Assembly (NCBI GenBank): GCA_027475525.1 | Contig: JAMWFC010000117.1 | Coordinates: 682,001-746,000, forward strand | Direction of reading: 5' to 3' | Source: Macrolepiota albuminosa | Lineage: Eukaryota; Basidiomycota; Agaricomycetes; Agaricales; Agaricaceae | Length of the DNA: 64,000 nucleotides | Shown here: piece after piece, positions 54,907 to 64,000 of the stretch | How positions within the stretch are numbered: the stretch's first letter is position 1 | Layout of the letters: each line of letters starts with the position of its first letter | The notes under the pieces: model-generated | Told to the model about the DNA's origin: nothing | The model's database searches: none | What the model saw: only the letters and a program-made list of their open reading frames with translations | Program-made: the position numbers and the translations under genes

Positions 54907-56415
54907 ATGGAACAACAAGTTCAGCGCATGCCGCCACGCAACCACTTCTCGGCACCGAAATGGGACGAGTCCAAGCCACGGGAGCTCTCCCAGTATTTTA
55001 AGGAGTTGGAGTATTTATTCAGGGATTGTAACATTACCGACCATACGCAGATGAAGGAGTACGCGGCAAGATACGTATCGTATGACATGGCAGAGACGTG
55101 GACAGGTTTGACCGAGTTTGCCGCCTTTGTTCCTGCCGCCCCACCCGTTCCAGCCCAAGGCGCTTCGTATGAGGACTGGAAGACAGCAGTGATCCAGCTG
55201 TACCCTGGCGCCGAGGAGGCTACCCGATACACGGTAAACGAGCTCCAGAAACTAGTACAGGAATCGTTCGACAGTGGCACCTCCTCTCTTGGCGCATTCT
55301 CCACGTATTACCGCGAATTCCAGAAAATTGCTAGGTGGCTTCTGCAGAACGGCAAGCTCTATATTAACGAGGAACGTCGCCTGTTCCAACAAGGCATCCC
55401 GACTTCACTGTGGACTCGTATTGCTCGTCGCCTAGAAATAGTTCACCAGGCTCATCACCCAGACGAGCCCTATAACGTTGCCGACGTCTTTGAAGCCGGT
55501 AAATGGGTTCTCAAGGGAACGGACACTGGCGTTGGACTGCAGCGCGCTAGGACGAGCCCACCACCCGAGCAAACTAACGGTATCATTCCCATCCCACCTT
55601 CTGTTGCCGACTTCGTTAAGAAAGAAGAACTCAATGCTGCTATTACCGCCGCTGTCGCTTCCGCTATGACACGTATTGAAACCATGATTACCACCAACCT
55701 CACGGCTAACCGACCCGCTAACGTACCCGCACCTGGCCCTTGCCACTTCTGTGGGGAAATTGGCCATACCATGACTAGAGGACGCTGCGTTACCCTAGAA
55801 AACTACATTCGGCAAGGAAGGATTCGACGGGCTATCGACGGCAAGATAGTTCTTACCTCTGGCGCCACCATCCCCAACTACCCTGACAAGAAGTCTTTCC
55901 AGGAACGGGTAGATGAATGGCATAGGTGCAATCCAGGACAAATCGTTACCGGCACGCTTTCCGGCAACGCCAACCCCGACTCAGACCAGGCGACTCAACA
56001 GCAGATGATTCACGAGGTCTTACATTTTGACAGCGTTGGCGACCACCCTACTTTTTCGTGGGAAGAGCGTATCGCCAAGCTCCAACAGGAGTTGGATTCG
56101 CTTAAGAATCAGGTCTTTGATGGGGTTGAAGTTAAGCAGCCGAAACAGCCTCTTAAAGGATATAAGCCAATGCCTCCCGCTAGCAAGTTACCGACACCTG
56201 CTCCTACCGCACCGCTCCAGAACCATTGTCGTCCACTACCGCTCCCGAACCGCCTTTGCCGCCTCTCCATCCCTACTCAGGGATTCCCGACCGTTATCAT
56301 GCTCCCGCACAACAAAACTTTGCTGCTCCCGAGAAACGTCCTGAGGGTGGCTACCGACCTACCACGCCAATTTTCGACATCGAAAAATCGAACCACGTCT
56401 TTAACCGCATTATGA
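54907..56415 (+). CDS. Gypsy-A Gag
   Basis: Starts MEQQVQRMPPRNHFSAPKWD. The capsid region includes LSQYFKELEYLFRDCNITDH and a capsid-like GTSSLGAFSTYYREFQKIAR. The zinc knuckle variant CHFCGEIGHTMTRGRC (C-x2-C-x4-H-x6-C) is at about 55742. The last ~60 codons (after ~56220) are probably not the natural reading: the conserved continuation (PDRYHAPAQQNF, VTLSVEELCSIAPDVRNQVK) lies in the -1 frame from about 56226. Upstream leader 54530-54906 has no ORF with motifs. Confidence 0.85.
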   Translation: MEQQVQRMPPRNHFSAPKWDESKPRELSQYFKELEYLFRDCNITDHTQMKEYAARYVSYDMAETWTGLTEFAAFVPAAPPVPAQGASYEDWKTAVIQLYPGAEEATRYTVNELQKLVQESFDSGTSSLGAFSTYYREFQKIARWLLQNGKLYINEERRLFQQGIPTSLWTRIARRLEIVHQAHHPDEPYNVADVFEAGKWVLKGTDTGVGLQRARTSPPPEQTNGIIPIPPSVADFVKKEELNAAITAAVASAMTRIETMITTNLTANRPANVPAPGPCHFCGEIGHTMTRGRCVTLENYIRQGRIRRAIDGKIVLTSGATIPNYPDKKSFQERVDEWHRCNPGQIVTGTLSGNANPDSDQATQQQMIHEVLHFDSVGDHPTFSWEERIAKLQQELDSLKNQVFDGVEVKQPKQPLKGYKPMPPASKLPTPAPTAPLQNHCRPLPLPNRLCRLSIPTQGFPTVIMLPHNKTLLLPRNVLRVATDLPRQFSTSKNRTTSLTAL

Positions 56416-57197
56416 AGACCCACGTCACCTTGTCAGTAGAAGAACTTTGTAGTATTGCTCCCGACGTCCGCAACCAGGTCAAGACGGCAGTCACTCCCCA
56501 ACGACCCTTGGCGACAGCCATTGCCGAAGTTGATGAACTCGACGACGCGCTTCCTGGTTTCTCTGTTACCATTGACTCTCCCGACACCGATGAACCTCTT
56601 GCCGACACCATCGCTAACGCCACCTCTGTGGACCCAGTAGAGACCTACCTTAGGTCTGTGGACCATGGAGAGGACCCCGCAATCCTTACCGTCGCTCAAG
56701 AATCGCACGCTATCCGCTCGGTAGCGCTAACAGTAGACAACAAGCACGAGGTAGAGGCAATCGTGGATAGCGGGTCTCAGATCATTTCTATGGCAGCTGA
56801 AGTCGCTAACGATCTAGGCCTTATTTACGACCCTACCGTTATACTAAACATGCAGAGCGCTAACGGTACGGTGGACAGATCTCTAGGCCTCGCCAAGAAT
56901 GTGCCGTGCACCCTTGGCGACATCACTTTTTATCTTCAGATACACATCTTACGCTCCCCGGCTTACGACTTACTTCTCGGCAGACCCTTCGACGTCTTGG
57001 CGCGATCAGTCGTCAAGACAGTTACCGACGAGGAAACAACCCTCACAATTAGCGACCCTAATTCCGGAATCCGACGAACGGTGCCAACGTTCCCAAGGGG
57101 ACAACGAAAAGGCACCCTCGCTAAGCCGCCAGAGTTTACCGACCAACACGCCAACGAACAACCCTACCGGTGTTTTCACAGACCATCGAGGAGGTGA
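56226..57197 (+). CDS. Gypsy-A DUF4100-like region and aspartic protease
   Basis: Frame -1 relative to gag, overlapping it by about 190 nt. The first part (VTLSVEELCSIAPDVRNQVK) is the segment linking Gag and protease in many agaricomycete Gypsy elements. The protease active site VEAIVDSGSQIISM is at about 56750-56790, with LLLGRPFDVL as the flap-side motif (~56970). It ends 28 nt into the RT frame, which is again -1. This could be programmed -1 frameshifting or two single-base indels. No ATG is well placed to start it. Confidence 0.8.
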   Translation: MSSTTAPEPPLPPLHPYSGIPDRYHAPAQQNFAAPEKRPEGGYRPTTPIFDIEKSNHVFNRIMKTHVTLSVEELCSIAPDVRNQVKTAVTPQRPLATAIAEVDELDDALPGFSVTIDSPDTDEPLADTIANATSVDPVETYLRSVDHGEDPAILTVAQESHAIRSVALTVDNKHEVEAIVDSGSQIISMAAEVANDLGLIYDPTVILNMQSANGTVDRSLGLAKNVPCTLGDITFYLQIHILRSPAYDLLLGRPFDVLARSVVKTVTDEETTLTISDPNSGIRRTVPTFPRGQRKGTLAKPPEFTDQHANEQPYRCFHRPSRR

Positions 57198-60100
57198 TTG
57201 GCGATGATCACGGAGATGTGGCGCTAACGCTGGAATATGACCATTCAACTGGTCTTGTAACCGTTATGTCTACTGCTTTTCTTGACCAAGATGTTTTAAC
57301 TACTTTTCCCGCTACCGACGCAGAGCCTTCCCAGAAAAATCAAAACATTACAGACTCTTCTCTTGCCTACTTGTACCTTACCGCTTCAGAATCTTTTCAG
57401 AATATTGCGTCTACCGACACCTATCTCACTACGCTTCCCGGAGCCTCGTCTCCTGCCGTTCTTGGACTTGCCGCTCCTCAGGCTACAGTTCCCCTTTCCA
57501 CCTCTGTTTATAACCAGGCTAACGCTCCTAAAAGGAAAGGGGTTCAAGTCAAAAAGAAATATAAGCCAGTTGCGCTTAAAACAAAACCCGTCGCTATGCA
57601 CTCTCCTGAGACGTTTAGAATCGAGCGACAGATCATTGGCGATCCGCTTGCCGACATGCCAATCTTATTACCGAATCCGCCACCTTTTCAGCCCACGGGA
57701 CGTTTTACCAAGGAACACCAACAACAATTCGCTAAGGAGCACGACACAGGATTTTTGACCAAAGATGAGTTAAATGTCCTTACCGACCTCGTCGCTAAGC
57801 AGGATAAAGCCTTCGCTTGGGAGGACTCAGAACGCGGTAGTCTACGTACAGATTTCTTTCCGCCTGTCGTCATCCCGACCATTCCTCACGTGCCGTGGAC
57901 TGAGCACAACCGACCGTTACCGCCTGGGATTGAAGCCAAAGTCTGCCAAATCATTAGGACCAAGATTAAGGCTGGAGTCTACGAGCCCTCCAACAGTTCT
58001 TACCGCTCCCGTTGGTTCTGTGTCCTCAAAAAGAACGGCAATCTACGCATAGTCCACAGTCTTGAACCACTGAATAGAGTCACCATACGACACTCTGGCG
58101 TACCGCCTTTCCCTGATCACGTTGCCGAGTCCTTTGCCGGGCGCATTTGTGGCGCCACCCTTGACCTCTATGTTGGCTACGACGAACGCCTGATACACCC
58201 CTCTTCCCGGGATCTCACTACTTTTCAAACTCCGTTTGGCGCCTTGCGCCTAGTTACCTTGCCGATGGGCTGGACAAACTCAGTCCCCATATTCCATGAC
58301 GACATCACTTTCATCCTCCAACCCGAGATACCGCACCATGTCCTTAGCTTCATTGATGACGTTGGCGTCAAAGGCCCCAAAGACTGGCGACTCGTAAACG
58401 GCTTACCGGCGACCCATCCCGAGAACCCCAACATTCGCTTAGCGCTATGGGAGTTTTTCTTGCTGCTCAATCGAGTTCTCCAACGTATGAAGTATAGCGG
58501 TGGTACCTTTAGCGGCCATAAGCTCCTCCTTTGCGCGCCAAGGTTCAAGATACTTGGTCACATCTGCACTCCCGATGGACGCGTTCCTGACGAGTCTCGC
58601 TTAGCACTCTTGGAGCGCTGGGGCCCTTGCCGCGACTTATCTGAAGTACGCGCCTTTCTTGGTACCGTTGGCGTTCTCAGGATATTCGTAAAGAATTTTG
58701 CCCATCGCGCACACGCCCTTAACCGACTCACCCGCGCCAACGAGCCCTTCAAATTTGGGCCAAACCAGGTCACTGCCCAACGCGACTTAGTAAAAGCCTT
58801 ACAAGACGCCAAGCCCCTAGTCCCCATCGATTATACCTCTGCCGACCCTGTTATCTTGGCGGTGGACACCTCGTACATTGCCGTTGGCTACTTCTTGTGC
58901 CAATGCCTTAGCGACAATCGGAAACAGCGACGCTACAACCGCTTTGGGTCTATTACGCTAAACGATCGAGAATCTCGCTACAGTCAGCCTAAGCTAGAGC
59001 TCTATGGGCTTTTCAAAACCTTCCGGTCGCTAAAGATGTATTTGATTGGCGTGCGCAACCTTATTGTTGAAGTCGACGCTAGGTACATCAAAGGCATGCT
59101 GCAGAATCCCGATATCCAGCCATCCGCTAGCATGAACCGGTGGGTAGTCGCCATCCTCATGTTCCACTTTGAGTTGGTACACGTCAAGAGCTCTTTCCAC
59201 GGCCCAGATGGACTTTCTAGGCGACCACGGCAGCCTGGCGACCCGGCAGTGGACCCACAGGCTGATAGCGATTTCGAGGACTGGATCGACCGATTACATG
59301 GTTTCGTGCACCTTATACAACAGCCGATTCCCCTATTACGACGGCAACAGCCTACCAGCATCCTTCTACATCCCATTGTCCCTTACCGCCCCGAGACCTT
59401 TAGCGCACCCCTCACCTTCTATACGGCAAGCATCCTTGGACAAGACTTGCCGCCAGTAAAAGTCGTACAGGAACCCCAGTCGCTAAGAGAAGACAGCAAA
59501 AATCTGACCTACGATGCCGTTCCCCAATCCGCCAAGGCAAAGGCGGAAGACAGTCGCCTGTTAGTAGTCGAGCAATGGATACAAGACCTTAAGCGACCCC
59601 CAGACCTTACCGACGAACAATACGCTACCTTTATCCGATATGCTACCCACTTCTTCTTTACCGACAACCGACTTTGGCGACGAAATCGAGATGGCGCTCA
59701 CAAGCTGATCATCAAGCCAGAAGGTCGCTTACGAGTCTTGCGCGCTATGCATGACAAGCTAGGACATAGAGGTCTGTACGCTACTCAAGCTTCTCTGTTA
59801 GAACGCTTCTGGTGGCCACACGCTAGTGCCGACAGCTAGGACATAGAGGTCTGTACGCTACTCAAGCTTCTCTGTTAGAACGCTTCTGGTGGCCACACGC
59901 TAGTGCCGACATCGCCTGGTACATCAGGACTTGCCACCTCTGCCAAATTCAACAAACCGATTCTGGTGGCCACACGCTAGTGCCGACATCGCCTGGTACA
60001 TCAGGACTTGCCACCTCTGCCAAATTCAACAAACGCACCAAGTGCTCATCCCGCCAACCGTTGCAACGCCAGCTCCCCTCTTCAGCAAAATCTACGTCGA

Positions 60101-61227
60101 CACCATGCATATGCCCAAGTGCTCATCCCGCCAACCGTTGCAACGCCAGCTCCCCTCTTCAGCAAAATCTACGTCGACACCATGCATATGCCTAAATCTG
60201 GTCGCTACAAGTACATCATTCAAGGTCGTTGTTCGCTAATCCACTGGCCTGAATTTCGAATGCTCCAAAGAGAAAATACAGAGGCGGTCGCCAAGTGGCT
60301 ATTTGAGGACGTCATCTGCCGTTGGGGAGCGCTAAGAGAAATCGTCACGGATAACGGTGCGCCCATCATCAAAGCGCTAACATACCTCGCCAAGAAATAC
60401 AACATTCACCACATTCGAGTATCTGGCTACAACAAGCGCGCCAATGGCCTGGTAGAGAGACCACACTTTGACGTTCGGCAAGCGCTCTTCAAGGCGGTCG
60501 ATGGCGACGAGTCTCGTTGAAGTGAAGTGACATATTCAGTATTTTGGTCGGAAAGAGTTACTATTCGTAAGCGCATGGGTTGCTCTCCCTATTACACGGC
60601 TACTGGCACCCATCCGTTACTCCCTGCCGACATTATAGAAGCGACCTATCTGCAGCCAGCACCCAACAGCATCTTAGCGACTACCGACCTTATCGCCAGA
60701 CGAGCTATTGATCTCCAGCGAAGGAGAGAAGATTTAGAGCGACTCCACGAGGTAGTCTTTAGCGCCCGTCGCCAAGCAGCGCTATTGATCTCCAGCGAAG
60801 GAGAGAAGATTTAGAGCGACTCCACGAGGTAGTCTTTAGCGCCCGTCGCCAAGCAGCCCTACGATTTGAAACCGAGCATAGCGCCACTATCAAAGATTAC
60901 AACTTCCCGCGGGGAGCGCTAGTGCTTATGCGCAACTCCAAAATTGAAACCTCATACAACAAGAAAATGCGCCCTCGCTATCTAGGACCTTTGGTAGTTA
61001 TCTCTCGTAACCGTGGAGGCGCTTACGTGCTCTGTGAATTAGATGGTTCAGTACTACATCGACCTGTTGCCGCTTTCCGCCTATTGCCGTATCTCGCCAG
61101 AGAACACATTGACTTGCCGCTTGAAGCGCTAGACATCGACACCGCCAAGCTTAGGGAACTTGAAGAAACAGACTTACTGGACGATGATGACTTACCGACT
61201 CTAGTTGAAGAAGAAGAACCAGATTAG
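57170..61227 (+). CDS. Gypsy-A Pol: RT, RNase H, integrase
   Basis: RT: RWFCVLKKNGNLRIVHSLEP, TLDLYVGYDERLIHPSS, LPMGWTNSVPIFHDD and active site SFIDDVGVKG (FIDD, not YxDD). RNase H: VILAVDTSYIAVGYFL. Integrase: zinc region CHLCQIQQTH, YVDTMHM (D), VTDNGAPI (D) and NGLVERPHFDVRQ (E). The tail begins SVFWSERVTIRKRMGCSPYY and ends with an acidic stretch. 77-bp duplications at 59757, 59884, 60040 and 60704 break the frame. Discounting them, one frame remains except TGA at 60518-60520 (DESR*SEVTY; Trp commonly found). No chromodomain is seen. Confidence 0.9.
59757..59910. repeat. 77-bp exact tandem duplication (59757-59833, 59834-59910)
   Basis: In the Gypsy-A integrase N-terminus. Its second copy overlaps the next duplication. 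Confidence 0.95.
59884..60037. repeat. 77-bp exact tandem duplication (59884-59960, 59961-60037)
   Basis: Overlaps the preceding one by 27 bp, giving a chain of three duplications within 440 bp. Confidence 0.95.
60040..60193. repeat. 77-bp exact tandem duplication (60040-60116, 60117-60193)
   Basis: Third of the chain. Repeats the integrase DTMHMP segment. Confidence 0.95.
60704..60857. repeat. 77-bp exact tandem duplication (60704-60780, 60781-60857)
   Basis: In the Gypsy-A integrase C-terminal region. Removing one copy restores the frame through to 61227. Confidence 0.95.
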
Positions 61228-61657
61228 AAAAGACTATATATTGATAAGCTCTTTCTTTCTATTACTTACCTTACTTATCTTTCTTGCCGATACTTACTGT
61301 ACTATATTCCACAGACAATTCCTTACGTAGTCAAGCCGCAGCGCTAGCGTGTCGCCTACGCTTAGCGCCCTGCGCAACTCTTGCCAAGGGTTTTTCGCTA
61401 TGATGATTTACTGAGCGTTTCCCTTTTCCTCAAAATTTGTCTAAGTCCCTCACATATTACTGCTCTTACTAAAAAACTACCTTAGAATACTTGCCGCCTG
61501 CCTTCTCTTTGCTATACTTTCCTTGCTCTCTGCCGCTACGCTAACTCAGAAGGTTGCACTCAATTCCTCTACTCGGTAGGGAAACAACAAAAATATATAA
61601 AATCAAGGCGCCAAGAAAAACAATGTACATAAACGGCCTATCTACGCTAAGGTCCGT
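61228..61657. other. Spacer between pol and antisense gene of Gypsy-A
   Basis: AT/CT-rich. No ORF with motifs. It separates two convergent genes (pol + and AAG -), so it should hold both 3' ends. Confidence 0.5.
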
Positions 61658-62368
61658 TTACTCGCTAACGTCGTCCATGGAGAGGGAGTCGTCTGTCACT
61701 GGCAAAGAGGAATCGCGAAGAGGAAGGAGGTCGCCAGGCAAGATATTGTTGGCCGTCTGCCAGTCCAGGGCGGCTTGGCAATCCGCTTGGTAATCGCGCA
61801 GGACATGTAGACTGCGACCCAGATTGGAATAGCGCAAGCGAAGCGCCATAAGCTGGCCCCAGACTCGTTCTTGTTCCCGCTCCATTGCCGACTCCATGGT
61901 TGCTGCCCTCCTTGAAAACCTCTCCAACATCTCCCGCGGATTAAGTGCGACGACCGGATATACGAGGTCTTGCCCCAGCCAATTAAACGCGTCGCCAGTG
62001 ACCGTTGGCTGTGGCTGGGGAGTCCAGGCAGGGTTTATCCTGGCGACGACAGGTCGCCTGGGCTCCAACCCGGCAATGTCCTCGGGGTCAGAGACGTCCC
62101 AGGGGGCAACGTTACCGTAGGGAGGCAGCCAGCGCCACTCTGGCTCCTCCCTGGCAACTTCTGCCGCTCCCTCTCCTTCTCCCACTACCGCCTCCTTGGC
62201 GGGGGCCTCCTCCTCGTCACCTTTGCGCTGGGTCGCCAAGGTCTCGTCTGGCTCCCCCTCCGCGTCCTCGTCACCCGCCATTGCCGAGGGGTTTTCTTCT
62301 CCCCTTGTTGTCGCCACTGCCGGTTCCGCCTCTTGGGGCTCTTCCCTTGGCGGCGGGTCCATTACCGC
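61658..62368 (-). CDS. Antisense accessory gene of Gypsy-A (AAG), C-terminal part, element P
   Basis: 237 codons on the minus strand, opposite to gag-pol. It begins at the LTR junction (first Met MDPPPREEPQEAEPAV) and ends TDDSLSMDDVSE. An acidic Glu/Ala-rich N-part is followed by RRPVVARINPAWTPQPQ and a helical segment MESAMEREQERVWGQLMALR ... RSLHVLRDYQADCQAALDW, coiled-coil-like. I infer that it is the 3' half of the gene whose 5' half is seen at 52184 and 63498: same strand relation to the element, adjacent position in the 3' region, and no independent start. The join itself is not in the window. Product function unknown. Confidence 0.6.
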   Translation of the reverse strand, partial: AVMDPPPREEPQEAEPAVATTRGEENPSAMAGDEDAEGEPDETLATQRKGDEEEAPAKEAVVGEGEGAAEVAREEPEWRWLPPYGNVAPWDVSDPEDIAGLEPRRPVVARINPAWTPQPQPTVTGDAFNWLGQDLVYPVVALNPREMLERFSRRAATMESAMEREQERVWGQLMALRLRYSNLGRSLHVLRDYQADCQAALDWQTANNILPGDLLPLRDSSLPVTDDSLSMDDVSE

Positions 62369-63328
62369 TGATGACGCCCAAAGTTTGGTCAGTAACAAAT
62401 GTAACAATTGTGTTACCGTACCAAGAGTGTGCGTTGGGCGCGCTAAAAGTAATTTGAGGAGTCCCGGGCAGGTCCCAGAGAACGCGTCGGTGAAAAAGGT
62501 GAAAAGTCGGTAACGGGTGTCGGCAAGTGTAAGCGCTAAGGTAAAGCGCCTAGGAAGAAGCGGTAAGTTAACACGGCAAAGGTGAGCGGCAAGAGCACGA
62601 TAAGCTTAGCAAAGTTCTAAGCGTCGATAATGCCTGCCGTAGTTGCAAGGCGCGAATGTGTCGAAAGTTGGCGAGCGTCTGCAACTGCCGATGAGTTTTG
62701 ACGTTGCCGACCGTAGCGTGAATGAGCTCTTGAGCGTAAGTGAGACTGAAGTAAGTGGGGGAAACTCTGGTCTATTCGTCTGATATGATCCTCCTCTATG
62801 TACAAGTCGGTAAGTAATATATATACTACAAGGAGTTCACCGTCGCCAGTGACCAACCATCGCCAAAGTGCGGTAAACTGGAAAATTTCATAGGGGTAGC
62901 TCCAACGGTTTCCGATCCCTACCGTCCTTTGAGGACCCTTGGCGCCACCAGGCGGCAGATCGTGGTGCTAAACCATCAATCCATCACCCTTCTGTCTGTC
63001 AGAACCCCTAAGCAACGTTGGGCGCCAAATCGAGACGGTAAGCGGTGTCAGACGCCAAGGTCAAACGCCAAGCTGTCCGTCAGTTTTTGATAGATCATCA
63101 AGCTTCTCGCTAAGCGCTGTCGTCAGTGACTGATGCCATCTGTCAGTTGTCATTCCTGCTGCCGTCGGCGCTATCATTGATTGGATCTGCTTCTTGCCGT
63201 GCGCGGCCGTCAGAAATGGCTTAAAATAGGTAGAACGCGTGCGCTAAGTTCGGAACGAGTGCGGCAAGGTTTCCGGAGCCGGTGCCGAGCCTGCCGTTGA
63301 TGCGCCTAACCTGTATAGGGTCCTATCA
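62369..63328 (-). repeat. Gypsy-A LTR, minus orientation (3' LTR of element M2)
   Basis: 960 bp. A polypurine tract (complement of 63329-63340) precedes it on the minus strand, so it closes a minus-strand element extending beyond the window. Outer flank CCGC (62365-62368). Confidence 0.9.
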
Positions 63329-63340
63329 TCTCCCCCCAAC
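63329..63340 (-). promoter_or_regulatory. Polypurine tract of Gypsy-A element M2
   Basis: Minus-strand GTTGGGGGGAGA next to the 3' LTR. M1 has GTTGGGAGGAGA at the same place. It primes plus-strand DNA synthesis. Confidence 0.8.
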
Positions 63341-63497
63341 TGAAAAATTGACTGTCCTCAGTCACCAAATAAGGCTACCGTTACCGCTTTTGTGACAGAT
63401 GGTCCGTGCGTTCTTGAGATTTGGTTTATAGTCCTGGCGCATGAGTTTGGACTTCGTCTCTCCTCCACCTCTTTACCTGGCGCTCTATTAAAAAAAT

Positions 63498-64000
63498 ATG
63501 TCTTTCCGAATTCCAACTCCGCCTCCAGTTCCATCTCGCGAGGCTCAAGACGCTGCCTCTTCCTACATCGCCAAGGCCAATAATTTCATCAAGCGCATCG
63601 AGGGTGTGGGCGCGGAGGCGCCTCCAAACTTGGTTGTTGCCGTGATGAAATTGTTGGAGCGCTGGTACGAAGTTCGCGTCCTTGGCGTCGGCTGGGACAG
63701 AGAAATCGAAGTGCGGGAGTGGTGCCGGGCGCGGTACGTGGACAATCGTGGCGCCGACTGGTTAGCGCCCTTTTCTCGCTTTGTAAGTGCTTTTAGTCTT
63801 TGCCGTGTCGCTAGCTGATTAGGTTCCTAGGCGCCTCCTCCTGTTCCTACCATTGAGGACGAGTTGGAGGATATCCTCTCTGGCGCCTTGCCGATGACGG
63901 TAAGCGCTCCCGCGCCTGAGTAAGTATCTCTGATTTTTGATTTCTGACTTAGCTGTGGTCTGATCTGTCTCCCCATAGCAAACAAGAGGTGTTAGCGCCT
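63498..64000 (+). CDS. Antisense accessory gene of Gypsy-A (AAG), second copy, 5' part
   Basis: Second, better-preserved copy of the gene at 52184, starting MSFRIPTPPPVPSREAQDAA. Exons 63498-63782, 63831-63899 and 63953 on past the window edge. Introns 63783-63830 (48 nt) and 63900-63952 (53 nt) are at the same places and phase as in copy 1. Exon lengths (285, 69) are identical. It has GAG (LLERWYE) where copy 1 has TAA, so this copy is open as far as seen. It lies antisense in element M2, 170 bp inside the 3' LTR, so the LTR and this spacer must hold its promoter. Confidence 0.75.

Larger units (their letters stand above)
53588..62368 (+). mobile_element. Gypsy-A element P (5' LTR, gag-pol, antisense gene part; 3' LTR missing)
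   Basis: Plus-strand element with its 5' LTR at 53588-54526, a candidate PBS just after it, gag-pol to 61227, then a minus-strand ORF (61658-62368). At 62369 it meets an LTR in the opposite orientation, so its own 3' end is not in the window. The left 4-bp flank is CCGA. Four 77-bp duplications lie in the integrase and tail region. Confidence 0.85.

Noticed and set aside
62369..62407. Start of the minus-strand ORF 61658-62407 inside the LTR
   Set aside because: The first 13 codons are LTR sequence read through by chance. The coding character begins at MDPPPREEP just outside the LTR.
62369..63328. This LTR as the 5' LTR of a minus-strand element containing the 61658-62368 ORF
   Set aside because: A polypurine tract lies on its other side and no primer-binding site follows its end, so it is a 3' LTR facing right.
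1..64000. tRNA, rRNA, bacterial-type operons or CRISPR arrays
   Set aside because: None seen by eye. GT-AG introns and element types are all eukaryotic; a formal tRNA scan was not possible.

Overview
This window is nuclear DNA of a filamentous fungus, most likely a mushroom-forming basidiomycete (Agaricomycetes). The evidence is three intron-dense host genes with 38-61 nt introns, together with the kinds of Copia, chromodomain Gypsy, Helitron and Tc1 elements common in that group. Roughly nine tenths of the 64 kb is mobile DNA, much of it nested.

Layout. 1-607: partial unrecognised gene (-). 0.9-4.1 kb: decayed Copia gag, an inverted repeat, and a tyrosine-recombinase relic carrying a 352-bp SINE-like insert with a 15-bp target duplication. 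4.4-17.7 kb: a Helitron with a four-intron RepHel gene. Its helicase is split by a 6.28-kb Copia (Copia-1, - strand; identical 325-bp LTRs; TSD CTGCT). 17.97-25.65+ kb: the only clearly cellular island, holding LCP5/neuroguidin-like (+), a decayed LINE (-), PAN2 (+, 17 exons) and PDCD5 (-, 4 exons). 26.6-34.3 kb: Copia-2 (TSD CATCA), itself hit by three solo-LTR-type insertions. 34.3-38.4 kb: a second tyrosine-recombinase relic, and an old LTR split by a Tc1/mariner copy. 38.96-50.53 kb: an 11.57-kb chromodomain Gypsy element (Gypsy-B; TSD CTTCT) inserted into an older Gypsy RT gene. It has a long extra ORF (ORF-X) between pol and the 3' LTR. 51-64 kb: interleaved copies of a third LTR family (Gypsy-A; ~940-bp LTRs). 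These carry, antisense to gag-pol, a gene with at least five phase-0 introns and a Zn2Cys6-like cysteine cluster.

How the pieces relate. The host genes serve RNA metabolism and growth: LCP5 in 18S rRNA processing, PAN2 in mRNA deadenylation, PDCD5 as a small conserved DNA-binding/chaperone-type protein. Everything else is transposon biology. In-frame stops in the younger elements are nearly all TGA or TAG at places where CGA, CAG or TGG is expected, which fits C-to-T decay of methylated DNA.

Caution on the sequence. Sixteen direct tandem duplications with a period of exactly 77 bp occur in the window. All lie outside the host island, and each adds a +2 frameshift where it falls in coding sequence. 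Removing them restores single long reading frames. 77 is a standard de Bruijn k-mer length, so unmerged contig overlaps are the leading explanation. Frame-based statements about the elements below assume this.
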